DNA of 64,000 nucleotides. Origin: Isoetes taiwanensis (taxonomy: Eukaryota; Streptophyta; Lycopodiopsida; Isoetales; Isoetaceae). The position numbers were made by a program, and so were the translations under genes. Under the pieces are notes generated by a model that saw nothing but the letters and a program-made list of their open reading frames with translations, was not told the DNA's origin and did no database searches. Shown piece after piece: positions 53,151 through 63,829 of the stretch. The stretch spans positions 17,104,003 through 17,168,002 of the forward strand of contig JAJEKV010000030.1 of the NCBI GenBank assembly GCA_021234155.1. Reading direction: 5' to 3'. Numbering within the stretch: the stretch's first letter is position 1; every line of letters begins with the position of its first letter.

Positions 53151-54774
53151 CTCATTAAATGTTCAAGGCTAACTTCTTGTTGTTTCCAGCGTTATCTGGT
53201 TTTGGCTGAAGTTACCATGCGTGGTAAGCATCCAAAAGATTTCAACCAGTGGGTCTTCATGCCAGAGGATATTTTTCAGTTATTCATGTCCCTATGGAAC
53301 TTGTGGAAATCTGGCAAGCTAAAAGACAACAAGGGACAAACTATTACCTGTAACTGGGCAAAAGAATCTGACTACTTCAGTCAGACCTACCTGAGGTGCA
53401 TGAGGGGGCTCGACTACGAAGACTGTCGGGTTCTGTTCCAGGAAGTGCTGGATGGGAAGACCTTCGTCAAGGTCACCAGTGATTATACAGGTAAGCAATT
53501 CTTCAAGGCAAGGGCAAAGACACTAAGATCCATATCTTTCTTGAAGAAAGAGATTTTTGAATACGTGAAGGATAATTTTCCGAGGAAGTTCAAATCCTTC
53601 ACTGATGGGCTTCGAGGATGCCGACCTCACTTCCATGGCCACCTTGCATAGTAAGTGGGTTGAAACTGGAGTGGGCAAGGAAGGCATTTTCGGTAACGTG
53701 CCACCAGCCTTGGCAAGATTGATACGCAATGATGTCTTGCAGAGAGAGGATACTGAAGACTTCTGTTGCGAAGTTGAACTAACAGACAGCAGGGGGCAAG
53801 TTAGATGCACTCCTGTACCAGTATCCTTGATTGCCCTGGACACTAGAGGCATATTTCCAATGTGGGACAAAACCACACTAACAAATTTCTTTAATACAGC
53901 TGTAAAGAACACCACAGCTGATTCTTTTTGGATAGTTGTCTTTGCAAGGCCGGAGCACAACTTTTTTATTTCATCTGTATTGGATGATCTGGATTCCAGA
54001 TCCAGAGTTTATATTGGCATGTATGAGGACGAATACAAGAATCCGTCTCCCCCAGGAGTTCAGGAGGTCCATTCACTAGTGTATGCCACAAAGATTCAGG
54101 CCACTGAAGGTCCTGTCGAAGCAATTGACCTCAAGTTCCCCTTTAACGATCATCCTCAAGAACTGCCACCAGTTCCTGTGCCTAACGAAGAAGACGAAGA
54201 TGGGGAGACCGAGGCTATGGCCGGGAAGCTCTGCAACAGCAGATTCAGGTACAGCTGGCAAAAGGCTTGCCAGGGGACATAATCATGAGAAACCAGCTGG
54301 GGCCTGCCACATGCTCCTACCTCGTGCAGAAAATGGTACCGCCAGGAACAGGGGTGTTTGATTACTTCTCCTGTGGTTCTTTTGGCCGGGCTTCATTGCT
54401 GAATAAGAGATTTTGCATTGTGTTCGAAAGTGACCCGCTTAAGCAGGAGTGCCTAAAGGGGATTCTTGATAGGCTTGACCGCCTACTGAATCCTACCATC
54501 TCAGCTGTTCCTGTGACAGAGAGACCACCTGCTGTAGTTGAAGAAGCTGTAGATCCACCAAATCCTGATATGCCCGAAGCTCCACCCGATGTGGACTACG
54601 ATGTGATCAAGAACACACCATTCGATCTGGACATTCTTAATGATCCCAATTTCACTGCCACAACGTTCGAGAGCTTTCAGGGAGATCCTATGGTTGCTTC
54701 TTCTAGCCATGACCCTGGCAATACGGAACCTGATCCTGATGTGAAACCTGATCCTGATGCGGAACACTGAATTT

Positions 54775-55075
54775 TGTGAGAACATAATGTTAAATTGTAC
54801 ACTAATACTCTTGTAAACAGACTCCCTTTTTTGATATGCAAATCTATGAATTTGGAATTTTTTACTATTTTTGTGATGTTATGTTTCTCTAGCTTCATTA
54901 TATGCAATGTTAGTATTTTTAATGGCGCCAATAAATGGCACTTTAGATGCATATTTTTTTTAAATGGCGCCATAATTGCTTAAAAAATAGGCATAAAATG
55001 GACTAAAAAGGATTTTCATTCCTAATTGGAATCACGAAATTTCTCATTTTAATGAAATTGTGCTTTTAAGGTTCT
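54775..55075. other. 3' flank of copy A: AT-rich, two half-palindromes, satellite cap
   Basis: Non-coding. It carries ATGGCGCCA-type half sites at about 54921 and 54964 and the inverted cap motif (ATGAAATTGTGCTTTTAAGG) that marks the start of the GATTC satellite. Confidence 0.7.
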
Positions 55076-55263
55076 CTTCAGATTTTTCCATTATTCCTTA
55101 AGATCTTGAGATCCCAAGATTTCTCTAGATTATTCAAGTTTCTATGTAGATCCTCCTATATTCTTCAAGATTCCCCTAGATTCTCAAAGATTCTCTTGTG
55201 ATTCTGATGGATTCTCCAATATTTCTCTTGAGATTCTTCTAGAATCTCAAAGATTCTACAGAG
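55076..55263. repeat. GATTC satellite, block in copy A
   Basis: Same unit as elsewhere, cut off at 55263 exactly where the 90-bp palindrome begins. Confidence 0.9.
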
Positions 55264-55353
55264 ACAACAAGAAGTTAGCCTTGAACATTTAATGAGCAAA
55301 TGGCGCCGCGGCGCCATTTGCTCATTAAATGTTCAAGGCTAACTTCTTGTTGT
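55264..55353. repeat. Perfect 90-bp palindrome at the duplication junction
   Basis: Starting ACAACAAGAAGTTAGCCTTG at 55264, each base pairs with its partner up to 55353 around a centre between 55308 and 55309 (GGCGCCG/CGGCGCC), with no loop. The right arm is the start of duplicate copy B. The left arm is an inverted copy of the same sequence and is absent from copy A at 53094-53137. It therefore arose during the duplication. Confidence 0.95.
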
Positions 55354-56940
55354 TTCCAGCGTTATCTGGTTTTGGCTGAAGTTACCATGCGTGGTAAGCA
55401 TCCAAAAGATTTCAACCAGTGGGTCTTCATGCCAGAGGATATTTTTCAGTTATTCATGTCCCTATGGAACTTGTGGAAATCTGGCAAGCTAAAAGACAAC
55501 AAGGGACAAACTATTACCTGTAACTGGGCAAAAGAATCTGACTACTTCAGTCAGACCTACCTGAGGTGCATGAGGGGGCTCGACTACGAAGACTGTCGGG
55601 TTCTGTTCCAGGAAGTGCTGGATGGGAAGACCTTCGTCAAGGTCACCAGTGATTATACAGGTAAGCAATTCTTCAAGGCAAGGGCAAAGACACTAAGATC
55701 CATATCTTTCTTGAAGAAAGAGATTTTTGAATACGTGAAGGATAATTTTCCGAGGAAGTTCAAATCCTTCACTGATGGGCTTCGAGGATGCCGACCTCAC
55801 TTCCATGGCCACCTTGCATAGTAAGTGGGTTGAAACTGGAGTGGGCAAGGAAGGCATTTTCGGTAACGTGCCACCAGCCTTGGCAAGATTGATACGCAAT
55901 GATGTCTTGCAGAGAGAGGATACTGAAGACTTCTGTTGCGAAGTTGAACTAACAGACAGCAGGGGGCAAGTTAGATGCACTCCTGTACCAGTATCCTTGA
56001 TTGCCCTGGACACTAGAGGCATATTTCCAATGTGGGACAAAACCACACTAACAAATTTCTTTAATACAGCTGTAAAGAACACCACAGCTGATTCTTTTTG
56101 GATAGTTGTCTTTGCAAGGCCGGAGCACAACTTTTTGATTTCATCTGTATTGGATGATCTGGATTCCAGATCCAGAGTTTATATTGGCATGTATGAGGAC
56201 GAATACAAGAATCCGTCTCCCCCAGGAGTTCAGGAGGTCCATTCACTAGTGTATGCCACAAAGATTCAGGCCACTGAAGGTCCTGTCGAAGCAATTGACC
56301 TCAAGTTCCCCTTTAACGATCATCCTCAAGAACTGCCACCAGTTCCTGTGCCTAACGAAGAAGACGAAGACGGGGAGACCGAGGCTATGGCCGGGAAGCT
56401 CTGCAACAGCAGATTCAGGTACAGCTGGCAAAAGGCTTGCCAGGGGACATAATCATGAGAAACCAGCTGGGGCCTGCCACATGCTCCTACCTCGTGCAGA
56501 AAATGGTACCGCCAGGAACAGGGGTGTTTGATTACTTCTCCTGTGGTTCTTTTGGCCGGGCTTCATTGCTGAATAAGAGATTTTGCATTGTGTTCGAAAG
56601 TGACCCGCTTAAGCAGGAGTGCCTAAAGGGGATTCTTGATAGGCTTGACCGCCTACTGAATCCTACCATCTCAGCTGTTCCTGTGACAGAGAGACCACCT
56701 GCTGTAGTTGAAGAAGCTGTAGATCCACCAAATCCTAATATGCCCGAAGCTCCACCCGATGTGGACTACGATGTGATCAAGAACACACCATTCGATCTGG
56801 ACATTCTTAATGATCCCAATTTCACTGCCACAACGTTCGAGAGCTTTCAGGGAGATCCTATGGTTGCTTCTTCTAGCCATGACCCTGGCAATACGGAACC
56901 TGATCCTGATGTGAAACCTGATCCTGATGCGGAACACTGA
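55309..56940 (+). pseudogene. ParB/methyltransferase-like gene, copy B (3' half only)
   Basis: Copy B repeats copy A from the acceptor TTTCCAG/CGTTATCTGG to the stop after DPDAEH. It carries the same frameshifts (after KFKSFTDG near 55777, and near 56393 in GCCGGGAAGCTC). It lacks exon 1, the ParB-like part and any visible promoter. One coding change is Phe to Leu in HNF(F/L)ISS. Unless driven by sequence upstream, it is not a functional gene. It is useful as an internal control, because any frame break shared by both copies predates the duplication or is an error common to both. Confidence 0.7.
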
Positions 56941-57500
56941 ATTTTGTGAGAACATAATGTTAAATTGTACACTAATACTCTTGTAAACAGACTCCCTTTT
57001 TTGATATGCAAATCTATGAATTTGGAATTTTTTACTATTTTTGTGATGTTATGTTTCTCTAGCTTCATTATATGCAATGTTAGTATTTTTAATGGCGCCA
57101 ATAAATGGCACTTTAGATGCATATTTTTTTTAAATGGCGCCATAATTGCTTAAAAAATAGGCATAAAATGGACTAAAAAGGATTTTCATTCCTAATTGGA
57201 ATCACGAAATTTCTCATTTTAATGAAATTGTGCTTTTAAGGTTCTCTTCAGATTTTTCCATTATTCCTTAAGATCTTGAGATCCCAAGATTTCTCTAGAT
57301 TATTCAAGTTTCTATGTAGATCCTCCTATATTCTTCAAGATTCCCCTAGATTCTCAAAGATTCTCTTGTGATTCTGATGGATTCTCCAATATTTCTCTTG
57401 AGATTCTTCTAGAATCTCAAAGATTCTACAGAGATTCCCCTAGATTCCCATAAATTACTGTAGATTCCATAAAATTCTAAGATTCCAAGAAGATTCTTAG
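56941..57500. repeat. Flank of copy B and GATTC satellite
   Basis: Repeats the 3' flank of copy A, then GATTC satellite from about 57245. Identity with copy A ends at 57433 (CTACAGAG), after which the satellite continues. Confidence 0.85.
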
Positions 57501-57860
57501 AATTCGATCACATTGACTCCACTGCGACAGAATGATGCCAAATCATCACTCATTGGAAAGCTCTCGACGAGAGGAATCCAAAGATGTGGGCCTCACCTTC
57601 CGCCAACCGCTTGCTGCAAGTTACGGGCCTTTGAAGGCCGTTATGAAATGGAAGCTTCCTAGAAAGTGCATTTGTAAAAAGCTTTTGCCACCTCATTACT
57701 TTTTTATTTATGATGGTGCCACCTCATCTTCTTTAATATAAAAAATTACAATTTAATTAAAAAAATAATGGTTACGATTTTTCCTTCCCTTTTGGCCTAA
57801 CGACTAAAGATTGGTAACACCAAATCCACCCTATGAAGGATTGTGTGAACGACCCTGCGA
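57501..57860. repeat. Dispersed repeat D, copy 2
   Basis: Matches copies 1 and 3: CACTCATTGGAAAGCTCTCG, GAGAGGAATCC, GCAAGTTACGGGCCTTTGAA, GCCACCTCAT...TTTAATATAAAAAATTAC and CACCAAATCCACC. It follows the GATTC satellite, as the other copies do. A short plus-strand frame at 57532-57741 is part of the repeat and is not a gene. Confidence 0.8.
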
Positions 57861-57869
57861 AACACACTA

Positions 57870-60185
57870 GTGTGAAAGATTCCCCAAGATTTTTATAATT
57901 CTACAGGGATTTTTCTAGATTTTCGAAAACTATTTCAAGATTCGCATACATTCCTCAAGATTCTAAGTAGATTTCCTAGACTCATTCAATTTTGAGAAAG
58001 ATTCACCTAGATTCCCCTATATTATCAAAGATTTTATGAAGGTTCCCTTGGATTCCCCTAAATTCTCAAAAAAAGTTCTAAGATTCCCATAGATTCTCGT
58101 AGATTCTATTGATATTGCCCTAGATTCCCAAAGATTGTCTCAAGATTCGCCTAGACTCCCCAGGATTCTATGCAGATTCTCTTGGATTCCTTTAGATTCT
58201 ATGAAGATTCCTTTAAGTTCTATAAGATTTCATCAAGATTACCCTAGATTCTTAAAGATTCCTTTAGATCATATAAAGATTCCTTTAGATTCCATCAAGA
58301 TTCCCCTAGATTCTTCTAGATTCTCCTAGATTCTCTCAAGATTCACATGGTCTTTCCAAGATTCTATGTAGACTCTCTTAGATTCTCTAAGGTTCTATTA
58401 ATATTCCCTAGATTCTCAAATATTCTATAGAGATTCCCCAGATTCCCATAAATTTTTCGAGATTCCCAAAGATGCCCCAAGATTCCCCATGATTTTATGT
58501 AGATTCTCTTGGATTCCCTTGGCTTATATAAAGATTTCTTTAGGTTCTCCATGATTTCATCAAGATTCCCCTAGATTCCTAAAGATTTTATGAGGATTCC
58601 TTTAGATTCCTTTAGATCATAGAAAGATTCCCTTAGGTTCTCCTAGATTCTCTCAAGATTCACATAGTTTTCTCAAGATTCTATGTATATTTTCCTAGAT
58701 TCTCTAAGATTCTATCAAGATTTCCCTAAATTATCAAATATTTCTATGAAGATTCCCTAGGTTCCCAAAAATTCTCTCGACACTCCCCTACATTCCTAAA
58801 GATAGATTCATCCAGATTTCCCATAGTTCTATATAGATTATCTTGGATTCCCATAGATTCTATAAAGATTCCTCTAGATTCTCCACAATTCCATCAAGAT
58901 TTCCTTAGATTCCCAAAGATTCTATATAGATTCCTCTAGATTCTCCATGATTTGATCAAGATTCCCCTAGATTCACAAAGATTTATGAAGATTCTTTTAG
59001 ATTCCCCCAGATTCTATGAAGATTCCTTTAGGTTCTCCAAGATTTCATCAAGATTCCCAGGGATTCCCCTCGATTATTGAAGATTTTATGAAGGTTCCTT
59101 TAGATCATATGTCTCCAAGATTCTATCAAGATTCCCTTAGAATCTCAAAGATCCCATCAAGATTCCCAAATATTCTCTCAAGATTCACATAAATTCCACA
59201 AGATTCTATGTAGATTCTCCTAGAGTCTCTAAAATCCTAAGAAGATTCCCCTAGATTCTCAAATATTCTATGAAGATTCCCTTCGATATCCTTATATCCT
59301 CTCGAAATTCCCCTACATTCCTAGAGATTGCCCCAAGATTCACCTAGATTTTCCATGATTCTTTGTATAGTCTCTTGATTCCCTTCGATTCTATGAAGGT
59401 TCCTCTAGTTTCTCAAAGATTTCATCAAGATTCCCCTAGATTCCTAAAGATTTTATTGAGATTCCTTTAGATTCCCTTAGATACTATGAAGATTGAGATT
59501 CCATCAAAATTCCCATAGAATCTAAAAGATTCTATAGAGATTCCTTAGATTTTTAAAGATTCTATGTAGGTTCTCCTAGATTCTCTAAGATCTTATCAAG
59601 GTTCATCTAGATTCTCAAATATTCTATGAAGATTCCCTAGGTTTCCACAAATTCTCTCGAGATTCCCATAGATCCTCAAAGATCGTCCCAAGATTCATCC
59701 AGATTCCTCGCAGTTCTATGTAGATTCCCTTAGATCCTATGAAGATTTCCTTGGGTTCTCCAAGATTTCATCAAGATTCCCCTAGATTCTTAAAGATTCC
59801 ATCGAGATTCCCTTACATTCCGAACTATTCTCTCAGGATTCATATAGATTCCCCAATTCTATCTGGATTCTTCTAGATTCTCTAAGATGCTATGAAGATT
59901 CCCCTAGATCCTGTTGAGGTTCCCATAGTCCCCAAGAATCTCTTGAGATTCCCTAAATTCCCAAAGACTATTCCAAGATTCCCCTAGATTCCCTGAGATA
60001 TTATGAGAATTCCCCTAGATTCCCAAAGATTTTCCCAAGAATCCTAAAGATTCTCTTGAGATTCTTCAGATTCCCTAAGGTTCTGTTGAGATTCCTCTAG
60101 ATTCCTAAAGACCCCATGAAGATTCCCCTAGATTACCTTAAATTACCATAAATTCAGTAGTTCTAAGATTCTAAGAAGATTCTTA
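57870..60185. repeat. GATTC satellite, main block (2.3 kb)
   Basis: Over one hundred degenerate units based on AGATTCCCCTAGATTC and AAGATTCTATGAAGATTCC. Higher-order periodicity is visible: the sequence TTCATCAAGATTCCCCTAGA recurs every 150-400 bp. No gene. Confidence 0.92.
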
Positions 60186-60690
60186 GAATCGGATCATGTT
60201 GGCTCCAACTGCAATGGAATAGTGTCAAAGCACCAATCATTGGAAAGCTCTCGACAAGAGGGATCCAATGGCGTAGGCTTCACCTCCATCCGAGCTCTGT
60301 ACTGCAAGTTACGTGCCTTTGAATGTGATTAAAAAAAAGAAGCTTCTTGGAAAGTGCATTCATAAATGCCTTGCCACCTCACTAACTTTTTATTAATGAG
60401 AGTGCCACCTCACCACTTTAAAAAAATATATATCAATTTAATATAAAAAGTTAAGGGCTAGAATTTATCCTCACCCTTTGATCTAACGGTTACAATCTCC
60501 TGCACCAAATCCACTTTTTTGGCACCTTCCTTGCCCCTTCCTAACAAAATTTAAGGGCTAGGATTTCTTCTCCTCTTTTGATCCGATGGCTTGGGGATGT
60601 GGTGCATGCCCCCATGCATGCCCATGCATGTCCCCCATGGAGGTCCAGTGGCTATATGTTCGCCATCTCACCTATTTTCAAATGAATGGC
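60186..60690. repeat. Dispersed repeat D, copy 3
   Basis: The fullest copy: CAATCATTGGAAAGCTCTCG, GCAAGTTACGTGCCTTTGAA, two TGCCACCTCA blocks, TTTGATCTAACGGTTACAAT, CACCAAATCCACTTTTTTGG, TTTTGATCCGATGGCTTGGG and a GCATGCATG-rich end. Confidence 0.8.
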
Positions 60691-61756
60691 CTAGATCGAT
60701 TTGAATATATAGATATCTATTCCATGGGGGCATCCAAAGTAATTTTATATATATTATGATACACATCTTCTTCTTATATAATAAGATTATTGTGTATGTC
60801 TGTCTTCAATCTCGCCCTAGATCGGACGGCTCAGATTTAGGGCTGCAGATCCGACAGTCGTGGCAAAAAAAAGTCCTGATATGCCGTTATGGTAGTGATG
60901 CGGCTCCTCTTGGGCCACCAAGCTTGCTTCAATACGATCACCCTCAATCTTGCAAAATGCTTCCCTCTTTGGCTGTGGTAAAACTTCACGGAATGGCATG
61001 TGGCGGATTGGCATGGCAGAAAAGAGTTTCAGGCTGCAAAGCAATTTGTTCTGTAAGTCGTTTTTTGATCCAATGATGGTTCTTCATTTGCAGGTGCAAC
61101 GAGGTCGAGTGCAGGTCCGGATTTGAGATGGGAAGGTTAGGCGAATCCCCTGCTTTATTCTCTTTTTGAAGGTCTGACTCTGAAGCTCTTTGGCGAAGAG
61201 ATGTCCCCTTAGCTTCCGGGCACCTCTTCTATAGCCATTTTTACAGAATGCCCAGATAAATATACAAAGCCAAATTAGGCTGCCGACACAGTGACTCTGT
61301 TGTTTATCTCTGATGTTAATTTGGGATAACAGATTCTAGAACTTCGAGTTCTTCAGGGCATGTCTGTACATGATGATTTGCCATTACCAGCTAATATTGC
61401 AGTTCCGGATATATTTGTTGCTATACTACTAGATTTGGTGTCGAAATGATGTCTGCTTGAGATGATTTGAATGCAATGGAGACTCGATGTATAGTATGAG
61501 AACTCAGAATTTGATCACAATATTTTCATGGATTCAAGAGATCCCTACGATTTTGAGCATTTATATATTTGTTTTTGTTTGTTACTTTCTGAAGTGTTTG
61601 ATGCGGCTTTATTCTTTATTCTAAAGGCATTTAACAATCGCAGGTCCCTAGGAATAGCCAGCTCTTTGACGCAAATAAAGGTTAGTTTTCTTCACTGCGG
61701 ATTCTGTTTGTATATTGAGTGCTTGCAGAAGAATTGTTTTGCCTGTTGCTATGCAG
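60691..61756. other. No gene recognised upstream of the gene-fragment cluster
   Basis: A plus-strand frame at 60756-61076 is cysteine-containing but unrecognised. If the region is a gene-capturing transposon, its 5' end should lie here, but I see no clear terminal repeat. Confidence 0.35.
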
Positions 61757-62520
61757 ATCTATAGCATTGGCTGCACAAGGGGGTAGTTTCCTAGATCTCA
61801 AAATGCTCACCCTTTTTGGAATTGGGGCAGTTCTTTTAAGAGGTGCCGGTTGCACTATAAACGACTTGCTTGATAGGGACATCGATGGGAAGGTTAGCTT
61901 ATGTCCCCAACTTTGCTCATTTGTTCATCCATGAAATTGTCTCTCAAGTTTATGTTTTCCCATATGTTGGGTAAATGTTGGGTAGATTTATGTAATCCTG
62001 TGCAGCAGTACAAGGGATTTTAGATCCTTTAGGAACGAGATTACAGGCATATTTGTTCTTTCAGTTTTTATAGTAATGGTAGTTTGTCGTGATGAACTTA
62101 ATTTATCAGTGGAGGGGTAAGCTATAAGGGCTTATACTACAATTTTAACTTGCCATCTTTTTCGTGATATTATTATCTCATGCTTGATCAACCATAAACC
62201 ATTATATGGAAAATCATGCCATTTTTCTGATACTTAGTTTCTAAATGATTACCTTCAGCTTTAACATTTTCTAGGATTTTTCTGTTTACATTTGTGCAGC
62301 CGCATGCTAGGAGCTTCTTCTCTATTGTTAGTTGGAACATACCCATTAATGAAGAGATGGACATTTTGGGTAATGCATTCTGTCTCTCTTCCATAAAAGC
62401 ATTTAGCATGACATTTATATGGTGAATAGATTGTTTATCATGGTAGCCTCAGGCATATCTGGGGCTAACATTCAACTGGGAAGCCCTATTGGGCTAGGCT
62501 GCAGTAAGAGGAAGCCTGGA
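61757..62520 (+). pseudogene. COQ2: COQ2 (4-hydroxybenzoate polyprenyltransferase) exon fragments
   Basis: Three exon pieces are recognisable. 61757-61892 (after TATGCAG, donor GAAG/GTTAG) reads [20 protein letters not shown] and [20 protein letters not shown], including the UbiA active-site motif NDLLDRDID that binds Mg-prenyl diphosphate. 62300-62369 reads RMLGASSLLLVGTYPLMKRW. 62453-62520 (after CCTCAG) reads AYLGLTFNWEALLG, then a stop where the family has Trp (TAG for TGG), then AAVRGSLD. The exon between the first two (VERTKLRPIASG region) is missing. COQ2 makes the ubiquinone ring-tail precursor in mitochondria; this copy cannot encode an enzyme. Introns are retained, so it is a genomic copy and not a processed one. 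Confidence 0.88.
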
Positions 62521-63260
62521 CCTATTGTGATTTTGGTTTGGCTCGCCAATATGGTAGCCCCCTCAAGACCTACACTAAGACAGTTGTTACACTTCGGTAT
62601 AGGTATGAAATTTTTAATCTTGAACACGGAAACTTTTGTTTCTCTTTCAACTGTTTTTGAATTTGTGACCTGCTCAATGACAGGGTGCCTGAACTGCTCC
62701 TTGGATCAAGGAATTATTCTACCACAATCGATATGTGGTCGTTAGGCTGTATCATGCCAGAACTTCTCGCGAAAGATCCTCGAAATTTAGAAATAAAACA
62801 GATTGACAAGATGAGTCTCTTCAGATCTTCAGGACCTTGGGAACTCCCAATGAGAAGATATGGTCTGATTATGTTAATCTGCCTGTAGTTAAAAATGCAA
62901 CTTCAAGAACCATTTGTAAGAGCTCAGCTTTGTTATTTCCTTTTTTTTTTTTCAATCTCAAGGACCACACAAGTCGGGTTTTTGGAGTAATAAACTCCTA
63001 TCTTGAATTATTTATCCACATGGTTTTAGAATGGAGACCTTTACTCCAGGAATTAAGCGTGGGTGCAGCGGAAAAGAAGCTCTGCAGCACAATCGGTTCC
63101 AAAAGGTGCCTTTACCAAAAATGAAGGAACTTTATGCAAACCTTTTCTGTTTGTAATGACCATGATCGGTAAGCCTTTCTATGTGCTTTGTGTGGCGCTT
63201 GAAAGGCTGATGAAAAGTTTGGATCCTTTAGAAGAACAGAGAAAGCGTGAACTCCATTAA
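62521..63260 (+). pseudogene. CDKG-like cyclin-dependent kinase exon fragments
   Basis: The COQ2 exon continues without a border into [19 protein letters not shown] and VVTLRYR (donor TATAG/GTATG near 62602). The next exon (62684, after ATGACAG) joins in phase as [20 protein letters not shown] and [14 protein letters not shown]. Then [18 protein letters not shown] follows in a shifted frame, and PLPKMKELYANL and HDR / RLMKSLDPLEEQRKRELH at 63100-63260, with an intron between them. The order matches the C-lobe and tail of plant CDKG/CDK11-type kinases. The APE motif has become VPE, and NGK of the family is lost after AKDP. Fusion to COQ2 within an exon makes this a chimeric captured fragment. 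Confidence 0.85.
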
Positions 63261-63392
63261 GAATAGAATAGAATAGTTTTTTTAACGTCCACGGAGACCA
63301 ATAGGTCATGGGACCCATACAATGGGCTAGTACAATCATTACTACTAGGATTAAAAAACCCCTGCCTCAAAAGGTCTATTCTATTCATTAAG
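63255..63392. mobile_element. Very small MITE (124 bp) with target duplication CATTAAG
   Basis: CATTAAG at 63255-63261 and 63386-63392 flanks 63262-63385. The ends are AATAGAATAGA and its inverse TCTATTCTATT. The interior begins TTTTTTTAACGTCCACGG, shared with the sequence after the ATAAG repeat at 7945-7997. It lies immediately after the CDKG-like fragment and may mark one edge of the captured segment. Confidence 0.75.
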
Positions 63393-63829
63393 ACTGTGAA
63401 CTTGGAACAGGAGGTCTTTTTGATTGAGACATTATTTTCATTGGTCTAACACTCTGCTAAATCTGCTGACTTTGGAATGAGAAATTTCTATATGGAGCTT
63501 GCTTCCCATGTGGACACATGCTGGCCTTTACACAATTTTACGACTTAGACAAAGTTTCCTATTCATTGGGAAGCACAACCAACACACAGAATAAAGTATG
63601 GACTCTTAAGATGAACATGGCCATGTAAATTAAATTGCATTTCCCAACATTTCTTTTTTTAATGAAACAACTAGAATATGTAGCAAAATAACAGGGGGTT
63701 CCAGGGGGATTTGATATGGGTGTAAAAATAACAATTCCTGAAACCATAGACCATACATCCCCAAAAAATTGAATAAGTTGTTATAAAAAAAAACATAGAT
63801 TCAAGATAAAAAATAATTATATTAACTCA
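63393..63829. other. Non-coding stretch, nothing recognised
   Basis: AT-rich, without a protein-like frame or notable repeat. Confidence 0.5.

Larger units (their letters stand above)
50391..54770 (+). pseudogene. ParB-like domain plus DNA-methyltransferase-like protein, copy A (broken)
   Basis: Exon 1 is 50391-50457 (MEMDNSGVPQNVETAASAP; donor ATAG/GTATGT). Exon 2 starts at 51254 after TTGCAG and joins in phase (GI-AMLRAETQFQSDQ). Further pieces read RALAAYKGDRYVNKIGIYQP and QRIIVYYVDRKFYDPIRMS. A frame at 51535-52692 ends in a Lys/Glu-rich coil (51940-52200), LTLRIAKDLLEVP and GVTFIKKIDVFKLYQG. A shift near 52610 leads to VFTPADVIPFNPLTNK and MHYYIVNGNHSIMVF, a ParB-like strand and G-x-H-S/R motif. 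After the intron at about 53017-53190 come RYLVLAEVTMRG, ALDTRGIFPMWDKTTLTNFF, SFWIVVFARPEHNFFISSV and VQEVHSLVYATK, then GVFDYFSCGSFGRASLLNKR and FCIVFESD. The last segments follow the beta-class (N4/N6) methyltransferase order, with DPPY-type motif IV replaced by LDTRG and the FxGxG SAM motif altered. At least five frame breaks occur. Confidence 0.5.
53128..55263 (+). other. Segmental duplication, copy A (2.1 kb)
   Basis: This segment recurs at 55298-57433 with a constant offset of 2170 bp. I find only four substitutions: 53134 T/C, 53967 T/G, 54201 T/C and 54568 G/A. It spans the 3' half of the ParB/methyltransferase gene and ends inside GATTC satellite. Such near identity implies a very recent duplication. 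Confidence 0.95.

Noticed and set aside
54501-54785. Minus-strand frame with Arg-Ile-Arg repeats (also at 56671-56955)
   Set aside because: Antisense of the Asp-Pro-rich C-terminus of the ParB/methyltransferase gene.
57870-60185. CRISPR-like or telomere-like array
   Set aside because: Units are degenerate and directly abutting, without constant repeats separated by unique spacers, and not of telomere type. It is a satellite.
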